From positions 1 through 39,700 of the forward strand of contig JAFRUS010000017.1 of the NCBI GenBank assembly GCA_017438745.1: a DNA stretch of 39,700 nucleotides, given 5' to 3'. The notes beneath the pieces were generated by a model. The model saw nothing but the letters and a program-made list of their open reading frames with translations. It ran no database searches and was not told the origin of the DNA. The position numbers were made by a program, and so were the translations under genes. Numbering within the stretch: position 1 is the first letter of the stretch; each line of letters starts with the position of its first letter. The stretch is from Oscillospiraceae bacterium. Its GTDB lineage: Bacteria > Bacillota > Clostridia > Oscillospirales > Ruminococcaceae. Of this stretch, positions 9,158 to 17,516 are shown in pieces.

Positions 9158-10972
9158 TTAACCGGAAATATTCTCGCCGATCACACGGTCGTAAGTAAGC
9201 ACGTCAAGCTCGCTGTCGGCCTGTATCGATGAATCATACTGTGTGGAGTACACCGGAAGTGTCTCCATCTTTTCCGTCATTGCTTCGATGAATGTATCCT
9301 TCGGAGCACCGATCGCATCGAGAAGGATGTAAGGAACATAGAATGTTGATACCATTTCATCCGGGAACGCTGAAAGATCAGCACCGTAGTTGCTCCATAC
9401 AACGTAGTTCTGTTCGAACACCTTGCTGCATGTTGCACTGTTGATTCCAAGACGGTTGTAGACATTGTCATCAGTATTCTTGAATGACGGGAAGTGGTCG
9501 CCGACCATGAAAACGATAGTAGGTTCATCTATCTTCTTAAGATCTGAAATGAAGGCTTCAAACGCATCGGCTGTTACCTTTACATTGTCGAGATAGTTAA
9601 GAAGTTCGTCACTCGATGCGCCCTCAGTATATGGCTGATGGTTCTGCATCGTTGTTGTGTGTAAGTAAAGTGGTTCGTCAGATTCCTTGATGAGTTTTTC
9701 AATCTGATTGAATACTGTTTCATCCTTGATATATGAACCGCGGTATTCAACAGGAACTGTGAAGTCATCTTCAAAGATCAGCTGGTCAAAACCGAATGTT
9801 CCGTAGATTCTCTTTCTGCTGTAGAATGAGCTGAGGAACGGGTGAACGTATGCTGTGTTGTAGCCGAGTGACTTGTAGTAGCGGGCGAAAGCCGGCTGGT
9901 CACGTTCGGCAAGCATTCTCTGCGGCATGTTCGGGTCATTGAGTGACTTTACCGGAAGACCGAAAAGAAGCTCGAACTCAGTACGTACTGTAAAGCTTGC
10001 AAATGTCGGAACGATAAGCTGTCCGCGGTGTCCCTCGGCAGCTACCTTATCAAGGCCTGCATAGTATTCATCGCTTACCTTAAGCTCGTCAAATGTTCTG
10101 AAATCTGCAAGGGCTTCTGACATTACCACAATGACATTTGGCTTTTTGAAATCAGCATCTGCAGTAACTTCGGCATTTTCCTTGTTCTCGTCGCCGAGGA
10201 ATCCTGCAATGGCCTGTTCGTTGTAGTTCTCAGGCTCTTCAAGTCTGTTTGCAAGATTTTCACTGGCTGTCTGCATGAAAAATGCAAGGAAGCTGTTGTT
10301 TTCGAACTTCTCATTGAGAATGAAAACATTGTCTGCTGCTGTAGTGTCAACATTGAAGAATGAGTAGACCGGCGTTGAAAAAGCTGTTACGAAGAACATT
10401 GAAAGCACTGCTCCTGCACATGCAACCGCTGGTGCAACACTCTTTTTAAAGCTGATCTTTATTTTAGGATTGAACCAAAATGTGAGCGCGATATACGCAA
10501 GAACGATTATCGTATAAGTCACAAGTCTTGGTGTAATCTTGATGTATGCAAAGGAAGTAAGGCTTTTTACACTTCTGATAAGCTTCATATCTGTCATTAT
10601 CAGATGGTTGCCGTTTGTACCGTACTTGAAAAGCTCGGTAATCGAAAGCATGAAGTAAACTATGCTCTGGACTGCCACTGCTCTCCACACCTTGCGGAAC
10701 AGCAGACAGAGCGCTGCGAATATCGCCGCCGCAACCACTATATCGAAGACCATTACCATCGGTTTGTTCACAATGAACATTACAAGCTTGCTCGGATATT
10801 TATCCTGATTAAGCTCTGCCATGAGCACTATGAATACCGGATAAAGAAGTGTAAGGAAAAAGCAGGTCATGCTGAATTTCCCGGTGTTTTTGTTCCTTCT
10901 TTCATTAACATTTCTGATAAATTCATTGAACCGATGAACCTTCCTGTTCAATAAACTTTTTAAGCCATCCAT
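9158..10972 (-). CDS. LtaS-type membrane phosphoglycerol transferase/sulfatase
   Basis: A membrane enzyme of the lipoteichoic-acid synthase family, which moves glycerol-phosphate from phosphatidylglycerol onto a growing polymer or glycolipid outside the membrane. About five membrane segments (residues 36-53, 68-92, 97-116, 148-168, 179-200) precede an extracellular sulfatase-fold domain. Visible catalytic features are PNVIVVMSEALADF with metal ligand E286, the FTVRTEF segment whose T328 aligns with the nucleophile Thr of LtaS, a later HTTTMQNHQPY histidine, and VGDHFPSF with its Asp-His pair. The open frame extends to 11074. I chose the ATG at 10972 because AAAAGGTGGAGG sits 6 bases before it, and because the promoter found at 11065-11093 would lie inside the longer version. 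The exact polymer (type I LTA or a related glycolipid head group) cannot be told. Confidence 0.88.
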   Translation of the reverse strand: MDGLKSLLNRKVHRFNEFIRNVNERRNKNTGKFSMTCFFLTLLYPVFIVLMAELNQDKYPSKLVMFIVNKPMVMVFDIVVAAAIFAALCLLFRKVWRAVAVQSIVYFMLSITELFKYGTNGNHLIMTDMKLIRSVKSLTSFAYIKITPRLVTYTIIVLAYIALTFWFNPKIKISFKKSVAPAVACAGAVLSMFFVTAFSTPVYSFFNVDTTAADNVFILNEKFENNSFLAFFMQTASENLANRLEEPENYNEQAIAGFLGDENKENAEVTADADFKKPNVIVVMSEALADFRTFDELKVSDEYYAGLDKVAAEGHRGQLIVPTFASFTVRTEFELLFGLPVKSLNDPNMPQRMLAERDQPAFARYYKSLGYNTAYVHPFLSSFYSRKRIYGTFGFDQLIFEDDFTVPVEYRGSYIKDETVFNQIEKLIKESDEPLYLHTTTMQNHQPYTEGASSDELLNYLDNVKVTADAFEAFISDLKKIDEPTIVFMVGDHFPSFKNTDDNVYNRLGINSATCSKVFEQNYVVWSNYGADLSAFPDEMVSTFYVPYILLDAIGAPKDTFIEAMTEKMETLPVYSTQYDSSIQADSELDVLTYDRVIGENISG

Positions 10973-11064
10973 ATTTGTCCTCCACCTTTTCTCTCTGTAT
11001 GTGATATGGAACCAAAATGAATAAATGCCGGTTAGCACCGGCTGTTTTCTTTCTGTGTACATCA

Positions 11065-11093
11065 AATATATCACAACGGCATCAAAACTTCAA
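11065..11093 (-). promoter_or_regulatory. promoter of the LtaS-type gene
   Basis: Minus strand TTGAAG (11093-11088), 17 bases, TATATT (11070-11065). The predicted start of transcription near 11058 gives an 85-base leader and decides for the translation start at 10972. Confidence 0.65.
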
Positions 11094-11180
11094 TAGCTTA
11101 AATAGAACTTTGTCTATTCTCTTTATATTGCATAATGCGTCGAAACTTAATTTGTGCAGTTTGATATATGCGATTTTTAT

Positions 11181-11274
11181 GATACAGCTGCAGATTCGGC
11201 GAAGCCGGATCTGCGAGAGATGGGTACGGGGCTCCGCCCCGTACCCCTGCGCCAATCTGCAAACATATCAGTGC
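11181..11274 (-). repeat. dispersed bipartite palindrome, copy B
   Basis: Hairpin 1 is GCAGATTCGGC-GAA-GCCGGATCTGC (11190-11214, one G-T pair). Hairpin 2 is a perfect GGGTACGGGGC-TCC-GCCCCGTACCC (11222-11246). The linker GAGAGAT and a trailing ATATCAGTGC match the other copies. The unit lies between the FabG-like gene (3' side) and the LtaS-type promoter. Confidence 0.85.
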
Positions 11275-11278
11275 TTCA

Positions 11279-11998
11279 TCAGATGACCATTCCGCCGTTT
11301 ACGCCTATCACCTGTCCGGTGATGAATGAGGCTTTTTCGGAAGCGAGGAAAAAGACGGTTTCGGCGATATCGCGCGGATCACCGCATCTGCCGAGAGGGA
11401 TATCTTCCTTTATTTCTTCGACTTCCTCAGCGGTATAGCATGAAGTCATGTCAGTCATTATCATACCGGGAGCCACGCAGTTTACGTTTATACCGCTCGC
11501 ACCGACTTCCTTGGCAAGAGCTTTGGTAAATCCGATTATCGCTGCCTTGGCTGCTGAATAGTGGACCTCACAGGAGGCGCCGGTCTGTCCCCACATGGAG
11601 GAAATATTGATTATCTTGCCGTACTTACGTTTAAGCATGTACGGAAGGACCTTTTTACTGCAGTTTAGCGTTCCGAAAACGTTGATGTCAAAGAGCCTTT
11701 TCGCATCTTCATCAGGAACAAGATCGAATACGCCGGTAACCGAAATACCTGCATTGTTTACAAGGACGTCGATCTTACCGTATTTTTCAATGATGTCCTC
11801 AACCATTTTTCCAGTGGCAGCCGGATCGGAAACATCGCATTTACAGGCAAGGCCGCCGGTCTTTTCCGCAAGTGCTTCAGCCTTTTCGCTGCTGTTATTA
11901 TAGTTTATTATTACGTTATAACCGTTTTCGGCAAATATCTCCGCACAGGCGGCACCTATTCCCCTTGATGCTCCGGTCACAAGAACTGTTTTCGGCAT
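11279..11998 (-). CDS. fabG: short-chain dehydrogenase/reductase, FabG-like
   Basis: A 239-residue classical SDR, the length of 3-oxoacyl-ACP reductases. The nucleotide-binding TGASRGIG is at residues 8-15 and NNAG at 81-84. The catalytic Ser134, Tyr147 and Lys151 are in the usual spacing (NISSMWG, then YSAAK). The C-terminal GQVIGVNGG is also typical. It would reduce a keto group with NADPH; in fatty-acid synthesis this is the beta-ketoacyl-ACP step. AAGGAG lies 7 bases before the ATG. It stands alone rather than in a fab cluster, so another substrate is possible. The neighbouring DUF896 gene is transcribed divergently. Confidence 0.85.
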   Translation of the reverse strand: MPKTVLVTGASRGIGAACAEIFAENGYNVIINYNNSSEKAEALAEKTGGLACKCDVSDPAATGKMVEDIIEKYGKIDVLVNNAGISVTGVFDLVPDEDAKRLFDINVFGTLNCSKKVLPYMLKRKYGKIINISSMWGQTGASCEVHYSAAKAAIIGFTKALAKEVGASGINVNCVAPGMIMTDMTSCYTAEEVEEIKEDIPLGRCGDPRDIAETVFFLASEKASFITGQVIGVNGGMVI

Positions 11999-12032
11999 GT
12001 TTTAGCTCCTTTGCTATGGCGGCGTCATTCTA

Positions 12033-12077
12033 TTGACGCGTTCGGATAATTATAGTATAATGGATTTGTTTGTATAA
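12033..12077. promoter_or_regulatory. overlapping divergent promoters, FabG-like gene and DUF896 gene
   Basis: Plus strand: TTGACG (12033-12038), 17 bases, TATAAT (12056-12061), a strong match that serves the DUF896 gene. Minus strand: a weaker TTATAC (12077-12072), 17 bases, TATAAT (12054-12049), which could serve the FabG-like gene. The two -10 boxes nearly touch, so the promoters probably compete for polymerase. Confidence 0.65.
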
Positions 12078-12109
12078 CGGATTAAACTATTATGAAAGGT
12101 ACATGAAAA

Positions 12110-12319
12110 ATGACAGACGAAAAAGTACAGCGTATAAATGAACTCGCAAGAAAATCCAAGACACCGGAAGGACTTACTGAAGCGGAAAAGGCTGAGCAGA
12201 CTGAGCTCCGAAACGAATTCCGCCGCAGCGTTGTTGCCAGTCTTACATCACAGCTTGACAGCTGTACTATAGTAGATGAAAATGGCAACGTTCTTAAAAA
12301 GGCTAAGAACGCTAAGTGA
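12110..12319 (+). CDS. DUF896 / YnzC-family small protein
   Basis: Sixty-nine residues with the family pattern: a helical N-terminus (EKVQRINELARKSKTPEGLT), then EAEKAEQTELRNEFRRSVVASL and a short charged tail. DUF896 proteins of Firmicutes (B. subtilis YnzC type) are small cytosolic helical hairpins of unknown role. A GAAAGGT ribosome site lies about 10 bases upstream, with a strong promoter at 12033-12061. The gene is short, but family match, start signals and promoter all agree. Confidence 0.9.
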   Translation: MTDEKVQRINELARKSKTPEGLTEAEKAEQTELRNEFRRSVVASLTSQLDSCTIVDENGNVLKKAKNAK

Positions 12320-12384
12320 TGGATCCAGTGGATTCGCGGCACCATCCGCAGATCCCGCTGTTCACCGGATCATCCGGTATTTCA

Positions 12385-12786
12385 TCAGAATTTTGAATCG
12401 AATACCTTTGGCATAAGATCAGAGAATTTAAGCACTTCAGGTTTTCCGTCCTTTGCAAGGACCACTTCGAAATCCGGTCCGCAGAACTCGCTCATTACCT
12501 GAAGGCATGCACCGCACGGGAAGCATGGTTCCTTAAGCGGATCTTCAGACTTTACAGCACCGACAATGGCGATGGCTGTAAAGTCTTTTTTGCCTTCTGA
12601 CACGGCTTTGAAGATGGATGTTCTTTCTGCGCAGTTTGTAAGTGAGTAGGATATATTTTCTATATTGCATCCGGTATATATGGTACCGTCGCTGCAGAGA
12701 AGGGCGGCTCCTACTGCAAAGCCTGAGTATTTACAGAATGAATTTTTGCGGGCTTCGGCTGCTTTTTCGATAAGTGTTTCGTACAT
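12385..12786 (-). CDS. cdd: cytidine deaminase
   Basis: Deaminates cytidine and deoxycytidine to uridine and deoxyuridine in pyrimidine salvage. The 133-residue length is that of the homotetrameric class. Zinc ligands are Cys52 (in NCAERT, with catalytic Glu54) and Cys91/Cys94 (PCGACLQ). The substrate-binding CNIEN motif is at residues 40-44. A GGAGGAG ribosome site lies just before the ATG. The gene converges with the DUF896 gene, whose stop is 65 bases away. Confidence 0.95.
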   Translation of the reverse strand: MYETLIEKAAEARKNSFCKYSGFAVGAALLCSDGTIYTGCNIENISYSLTNCAERTSIFKAVSEGKKDFTAIAIVGAVKSEDPLKEPCFPCGACLQVMSEFCGPDFEVVLAKDGKPEVLKFSDLMPKVFDSKF

Positions 12787-12819
12787 AACTATCTCCTCCG
12801 TACATTATTAATATATATA

Positions 12820-12849
12820 AATTTATCACTTAATACTCATCCTTGTCAA
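12820..12849 (-). promoter_or_regulatory. cdd: probable cdd promoter
   Basis: A consensus TTGACA lies on the minus strand at 12849-12844. The -10 is less clear: GATAAA, ATAAAT or TAAATT fall at spacings of 16 to 18 bases. Confidence 0.45.
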
Positions 12850-12875
12850 GGGTTATCGCAATTTGATCCCCCCTG

Positions 12876-12897
12876 CCCCCCTCCCCAGGGAGGGGGG
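12876..12897. repeat. G/C-run hairpin upstream of the RNase J promoter
   Basis: A 10-bp perfect inverted repeat, CCCCCCTCCC and GGGAGGGGGG, with a two-base loop. It lies in the 394-base space between cdd and the RNase J gene. A similar palindrome of C/G runs occurs at 22967-22991. No T tract follows, so it is not an obvious terminator. Confidence 0.7.
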
Positions 12898-12998
12898 GAG
12901 ATTGTGTTTCGTCATAACCTTTACAAAGAGGGAGAAAGGCGTAATAATGCATTTTAACAAAAACGAAAAAAGAATATTAAAATGAATATGTTTTTTTG

Positions 12999-13074
12999 TA
13001 CACGAAATTCGTGTATTTTGCCATAGCGTTTATCCACTTAATTCCTTGACTTTGGTCGGGCGTTGTACTATAAT
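12999..13074 (+). promoter_or_regulatory. RNase J promoter with upstream palindrome
   Basis: TTGACT (13046-13051), 17 bases, TATAAT (13069-13074) form a near-consensus promoter that would drive RNase J and probably the genes after it. Thirty bases upstream, a perfect 8-bp palindrome, TACACGAA-A-TTCGTGTA (12999-13015), has the geometry of a repressor or activator site. The leader is about 100 bases. Confidence 0.75.
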
Positions 13075-13180
13075 TAGTGTGTATATTTATGTTCTGATAG
13101 TACACATGATCTGCACCCAAAGATGATGTGCCAATTAATCTGACAAAATCTAAAACCAGTAATAAGGAGGCTTGCGTTAA

Positions 13181-14983
13181 TTGAACCGCAATAACAGTAA
13201 TCACAAACGTTCCGGCGACAACCGTAACAATTCCAGACAGGCATCTCAGCAGAAAAACGAACCCGGCAATTCCTCTGCAAATGCACCAGCTCGTGCAATG
13301 AAAACAGCGAAGAAGGATAACCGTAAAACCCCGGTAAAGATCATTCCTCTCGGCGGTCTTAATGAGATCGGAAAAAACATGACTGCCTTTGAATGCTCAA
13401 ATGACATTTTCATCGTTGACTGCGGACTTGCATTCCCGGATTCCGAAATGCTCGGCGTCGATATCGTAATTCCGGACTTCACTTACATCGAAAGAAACCA
13501 GGCAAAGGTAAGAGGTGTAGTTCTCACCCACGGACACGAAGACCATATCGGCGGACTTGCATATCTTCTCAAGAAGATAAACGTACCTGTTTACGGAACA
13601 AAGCTCACACTCGGACTTGTTGACGGAAAGCTCAAGGAACACGGACTTTCAGGTAAAGTCTCACTCATCGAGGTGGCTCCGAAGAAAACCGTAAAAATGG
13701 GCTGCATGGCAGTTGAATTCATCTCAGTAAACCACTCGATACCTGACTCAGTAGGTCTCGCTATCCACACACCTGCAGGTGTACTCGTACATACAGGTGA
13801 CTTCAAGGTGGACTACACACCTATAAACGGCGGTCCTATCGATCTTGCACGTTTCGGCGAACTTGGCTCAAAGGGAGTTCTCGCACTCATGGCAGACTCA
13901 ACAAATGCTGAACGTCCGGGATTCACACAGTCGGAAAGAACAGTCGGCAACTCTTTTGAAGCACTTTTCTCAAAGGCTGAAGGAAAGAGAATCATAATCG
14001 CGACATTCTCATCAAACATCCACAGAATTCAGCAGATTATCGACTGCGCAGTACGTACAGACAGAAAAATAGCCGTTTTCGGCCGCAGCATGGTAAATGT
14101 TATAACCACTGCCATCGAACTCGGATATCTTGAAGCACCTTCAGGAACGATCATCGACATCGATCTTATGAACCGCTACGAGGCAAACCGTATCGTCCTC
14201 ATCACAACAGGAAGCCAGGGCGAGCCTATGTCAGCGCTCACAAGAATGGCGATGAACGACCATAAGAAGGTAAACATAAACTGCAACGACTTCATCATCA
14301 TCTCGGCTACACCTATTCCGGGCAATGAAAAGTACGTAACAAAGGTAGTAAACGAACTCATGAAGTCCGGTGCTGAAGTTGTGTATGAAAAGATGTATGA
14401 AGTACACGTTTCAGGACATGCATGCCAGGAAGAACTCAAACTCATGCTGGCGCTTACAAAGCCAAAATACTTCATTCCGGTCCACGGCGAATACAAGCAT
14501 CTGAAAAAGCATGCACAGCTCGCCGTTGACATGGGAATACCTGAAGATCACATAATCATCGGTGAAATAGGCAACGTCATCGAAACTGACGGTGTTGACA
14601 TGAGAATCACATCACGCGTTCCTGCCGGACGAATTCTCGTTGACGGTCTCGGCGTAGGCGATGTAGGTTCAATAGTTCTCCGTGACAGAAAGCATCTTGC
14701 ACAGGACGGTCTTATCATTGTCGTTATTGCTATCGACAAAGCTTCAAACATAGTTGTTTCCGGTCCGGACATTATTTCACGAGGATTCGTTTATGTACGT
14801 GAATCAGAAGAACTCATCGACGAAGCAAAGCAGATCCTCAACGATACACTTGCTCAGTGCTCTATCCACGACCTCAGGGAATGGAACTCACTCAAGTCAA
14901 AACTCAAGGATGCTCTTTCTGAATACATCTACAGCAAGACAAAGAGAAGTCCTATGATCCTTCCTATAATAATGGAAATCTGA
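13181..14983 (+). CDS. rnj: ribonuclease J
   Basis: A metallo-beta-lactamase/beta-CASP ribonuclease with endonuclease and 5'-3' exonuclease activity, central to mRNA decay and rRNA maturation in Firmicutes. The first 45 or so residues are an Asn/Arg/Lys/Gln-rich disordered extension. The catalytic core follows: the zinc motif THGHEDHIGG at about residue 115, an Asp in HTGDFKVD, and the beta-CASP histidines in EVHVSGHA (about 408) and PVHGEY (about 432). The C-terminal RNase J domain is complete, so 600 residues is normal plus the extension. Translation starts at a TTG with AGGAGG 10 bases upstream; an earlier in-frame TTG runs into a stop after two codons. It has its own strong promoter. Confidence 0.95.
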   Translation: MNRNNSNHKRSGDNRNNSRQASQQKNEPGNSSANAPARAMKTAKKDNRKTPVKIIPLGGLNEIGKNMTAFECSNDIFIVDCGLAFPDSEMLGVDIVIPDFTYIERNQAKVRGVVLTHGHEDHIGGLAYLLKKINVPVYGTKLTLGLVDGKLKEHGLSGKVSLIEVAPKKTVKMGCMAVEFISVNHSIPDSVGLAIHTPAGVLVHTGDFKVDYTPINGGPIDLARFGELGSKGVLALMADSTNAERPGFTQSERTVGNSFEALFSKAEGKRIIIATFSSNIHRIQQIIDCAVRTDRKIAVFGRSMVNVITTAIELGYLEAPSGTIIDIDLMNRYEANRIVLITTGSQGEPMSALTRMAMNDHKKVNINCNDFIIISATPIPGNEKYVTKVVNELMKSGAEVVYEKMYEVHVSGHACQEELKLMLALTKPKYFIPVHGEYKHLKKHAQLAVDMGIPEDHIIIGEIGNVIETDGVDMRITSRVPAGRILVDGLGVGDVGSIVLRDRKHLAQDGLIIVVIAIDKASNIVVSGPDIISRGFVYVRESEELIDEAKQILNDTLAQCSIHDLREWNSLKSKLKDALSEYIYSKTKRSPMILPIIMEI

Positions 14984-15011
14984 CACGAACAGTCTGATGC
15001 TCTTTATCACG

Positions 15012-15029
15012 CCCCGCTTCCATGCGGGG
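15012..15029 (+). other. hairpin between RNase J and GdpP genes
   Basis: CCCCGC-TTCCAT-GCGGGG with no T tract after it. It contains the ATG at 15022 that opens the longest GdpP reading frame, which argues against that ATG as the start. It may act as an RNA-processing or partial termination signal within the operon. Confidence 0.5.
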
Positions 15030-15057
15030 TACATTAATTGAAAGGAGGGGAATTTTC

Positions 15058-17067
15058 ACGAAAAAAATAAAGCTCATGCCGCTCGCAATCTCGTCGGCAC
15101 TGATGATAACACTCTGCTTTATCACTTCACTTCGTATCTACACGTACAACGAGAACGAATCGTTCATGTACATGCTGGTGACGCTGCTTCTCATTTTCCT
15201 CGTGATCTCACAGGTCATACGGATGAAGCAGAACATTTACAAGTACTTCAACCGCATCGAGCGGCGTCTCGATCAGGTCAAGTGCTACTGTCTTTACAAT
15301 TCACCGGAGCCTATCGCCATAACCGACAAAACCGGAAAGATACTCTGGTACAACAATGCATTTTATGATAATATTTCGAACGAAACTGATGCCTACGGAA
15401 TGAGCATCTGTGAATCTCTCCTCATCGATCAGAACTGTCTCGAGGATCAGAAGGAATTCACCGTTGAATGTGCTGAAAGACAGTACCGCGTAAAATGCGT
15501 TGAAAGCCGTGACTACAGAATAGACTTCGAGATCCTTTTCTTCAGGGACGACACTGACTACCTCAGTCTTTGCCAGGAATACAATGACAAGAAGCCGACT
15601 GTTGCACTTATCGTAATAGACAACTACGAGGAAGTTTTCCAGAACACCAAGGAAAGCGAACGCTCCAAGGTGCTTTCAAATCTTGAACAGGCTCTTGAAA
15701 ATTTCACTTCCGGTCAGAACAGCCTTATCCAGCGCTGCTCCAAGGACCGTTTCATGATCGTATTTGAGGACAAGCATCTTCGCAAGGTAATCGCGGAACG
15801 CTTCAGCATCCTCGACGAGATCAGAAAAGCCGGTGCCGGAACGGGTATCATGCTCACCATATCGATCGGTGTTGGCGCTGGCGGAAGTTCTCTTGCCGAA
15901 AGCGAGACCTTCGCCAAGGAAGCTCTCGACATGGCTCTGGGACGCGGCGGCGACCAGGCGGCTGTAAAGACCGAAAACGGCTACGAATTCTTCGGCGGAC
16001 TTTCAAAACCTGTTGAAAAGCAGTCGAAGCTCAAGACACGACTCAAGTCCATCGCAATACAGAAGCTCATCGACGACGCTTCAACCATATTCATTATGGG
16101 CCACATGAACGGCGACTTAGACGCACTCGGTGCTTCCATCGGCCTTTCATGCGCTATCTCGATACTTGGCAGGACTTCATACATCGTAATAAATGAAAAA
16201 ACGCATCTTGCTCCGGAACTTATACAGCGTGCCCGCGAGCAGATACAGGACATTGCATTCATTACAGAAGCTGAAGCCCTTGAAATGGTCGAGCCTGACA
16301 GTCTTCTCATCATCGTGGATACACACAAGAAGGCACTTCTCGAAAGCAAGGTTCTTTACGAAAAGGTAAAGAACACTGCGATAATCGATCATCACAGAAA
16401 AGACGTAAACTACATAGACAACTCACTGCTGTTCTTCCACGATCCGAACGCTTCATCCGCTTCGGAAATGGTAACAGAGATCATTCCTTACTTCAAGAAT
16501 TTCACAAGACTTCCTGAAGAAGCTGCAAACGCACTTCTTGCCGGCATAATGCTTGACACGAAGAACTTCGTTATCAGAGCAACGGTAAGAACTTTCGAAG
16601 CGGCCGCCTACCTCAAGAAAATGGGTGCCGACACCGTTTCAGTAAAGGAATTCTTCACGAACAGCATTGACTTCTACAGAATGAAAGCCGCTATAGTTTC
16701 ATCTGCCGAGCTCTACAAGGGCTTTGCGGTATCAGTTGTTGAAACTACACCTGAGCTTGAAAAATCCATGAGAGTCATCGCCTCACAGGCTGCCGACGAA
16801 CTCATGAACATAAGCGACATATGCGCTTCATTCGTAATATTCGACGCCGACGGAAAGATGAATATATCAGGACGTTCATACGGTAAGGTAAACGTCCAGC
16901 TTATAGTGGAAAAACTCCACTACGGCGGAGGTCACCAGACAATGGCGGCCGCACAGATACCTGATATCACTGCAGAGAAGGCAAAGGAAATGCTTCTCGA
17001 CGCTATCGAACAGTATCTGCTGGAAAATATGACAGACACTAAAACACTGCCTCAGAAGGAGAATTAA
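15058..17067 (+). CDS. gdpP: GdpP-type cyclic-di-AMP phosphodiesterase
   Basis: A membrane-bound enzyme that hydrolyses c-di-AMP to pApA. Two N-terminal membrane segments (about residues 6-24 and 36-53) are followed by a PAS domain (about 75-165) and a degenerate GGDEF domain (about 180-300, [10 protein letters not shown] in place of GGDEF). Then come the DHH domain ([12 protein letters not shown] at about 347, DHHRKD at about 445) and the DHHA1 domain ([11 protein letters not shown] at about 621). The longest frame begins at ATG 15022, inside a hairpin and without a ribosome site. A strong AAGGAGG (15042-15048) points instead to codon ACG at 15058, which gives the family-like N-terminus (M)[12 protein letters not shown]. 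The next ATG (15076) is too far from it. The gene ends one base before rplI. Confidence 0.93.
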   Translation, partial: TKKIKLMPLAISSALMITLCFITSLRIYTYNENESFMYMLVTLLLIFLVISQVIRMKQNIYKYFNRIERRLDQVKCYCLYNSPEPIAITDKTGKILWYNNAFYDNISNETDAYGMSICESLLIDQNCLEDQKEFTVECAERQYRVKCVESRDYRIDFEILFFRDDTDYLSLCQEYNDKKPTVALIVIDNYEEVFQNTKESERSKVLSNLEQALENFTSGQNSLIQRCSKDRFMIVFEDKHLRKVIAERFSILDEIRKAGAGTGIMLTISIGVGAGGSSLAESETFAKEALDMALGRGGDQAAVKTENGYEFFGGLSKPVEKQSKLKTRLKSIAIQKLIDDASTIFIMGHMNGDLDALGASIGLSCAISILGRTSYIVINEKTHLAPELIQRAREQIQDIAFITEAEALEMVEPDSLLIIVDTHKKALLESKVLYEKVKNTAIIDHHRKDVNYIDNSLLFFHDPNASSASEMVTEIIPYFKNFTRLPEEAANALLAGIMLDTKNFVIRATVRTFEAAAYLKKMGADTVSVKEFFTNSIDFYRMKAAIVSSAELYKGFAVSVVETTPELEKSMRVIASQAADELMNISDICASFVIFDADGKMNISGRSYGKVNVQLIVEKLHYGGGHQTMAAAQIPDITAEKAKEMLLDAIEQYLLENMTDTKTLPQKEN

Positions 17068-17068
17068 A

Positions 17069-17515
17069 ATGAAAGTAATTTTTATGCAGGATGTTAAAGG
17101 CTCAGGAAAAAAGGGCGAAATAAAGAACGTATCAGACGGATATGCAAGAAACTTCCTCATCACAAAGGGTCTTGCAGTTGAAGCAACACCAAAGAACTTA
17201 AGCGACCTTGAAGGCAAGCAGGCATCTGCACAGCACAAGATCGACGTTGACACAGCGGAAGCAAAGAAAACTGCTGAAATTCTTAATGACAAGAAAGTCA
17301 TCATCAAGGCAAAGGCAGGCTCTTCCGGAAAGCTTTTCGGCGCAGTAACATCTGCACAGATTGCAGACGAGATCGCTGCCCAGTACGGACAGAAGGTTGA
17401 AAAGAAGAAGATCTCACTCAAGTCCGAAATCAAGAACTTCGGCGAATACGAAGCTGAGATCAAGCTTTACACAGGTATTTCCGCAAAAATGAAAGTTGAA
17501 GTAACAGAGGCGTAA
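17069..17515 (+). CDS. rplI: 50S ribosomal protein L9
   Basis: One hundred forty-eight residues, the usual L9 length. The N-terminal rRNA-binding domain ([17 protein letters not shown], then DGYARNFLI) is joined by the long alpha-helical linker to the C-terminal domain ([16 protein letters not shown]). It binds 23S rRNA at the L1 stalk base. AAGGAG lies at the end of gdpP, and one base separates the genes. Together with dnaB this is the common Firmicutes order gdpP-rplI-dnaB. Confidence 0.98.
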   Translation: MKVIFMQDVKGSGKKGEIKNVSDGYARNFLITKGLAVEATPKNLSDLEGKQASAQHKIDVDTAEAKKTAEILNDKKVIIKAKAGSSGKLFGAVTSAQIADEIAAQYGQKVEKKKISLKSEIKNFGEYEAEIKLYTGISAKMKVEVTEA

Positions 17516-17516
17516 A

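Noticed and set aside
10972..11074. Longer N-terminus for the LtaS-type protein
   Set aside because: The extra 34 residues have no ribosome site and overlap the probable promoter at 11065-11093.
12082..12345. Minus-strand frame of 87 codons opposite the DUF896 gene
   Set aside because: Pure shadow of a recognised gene on the plus strand.
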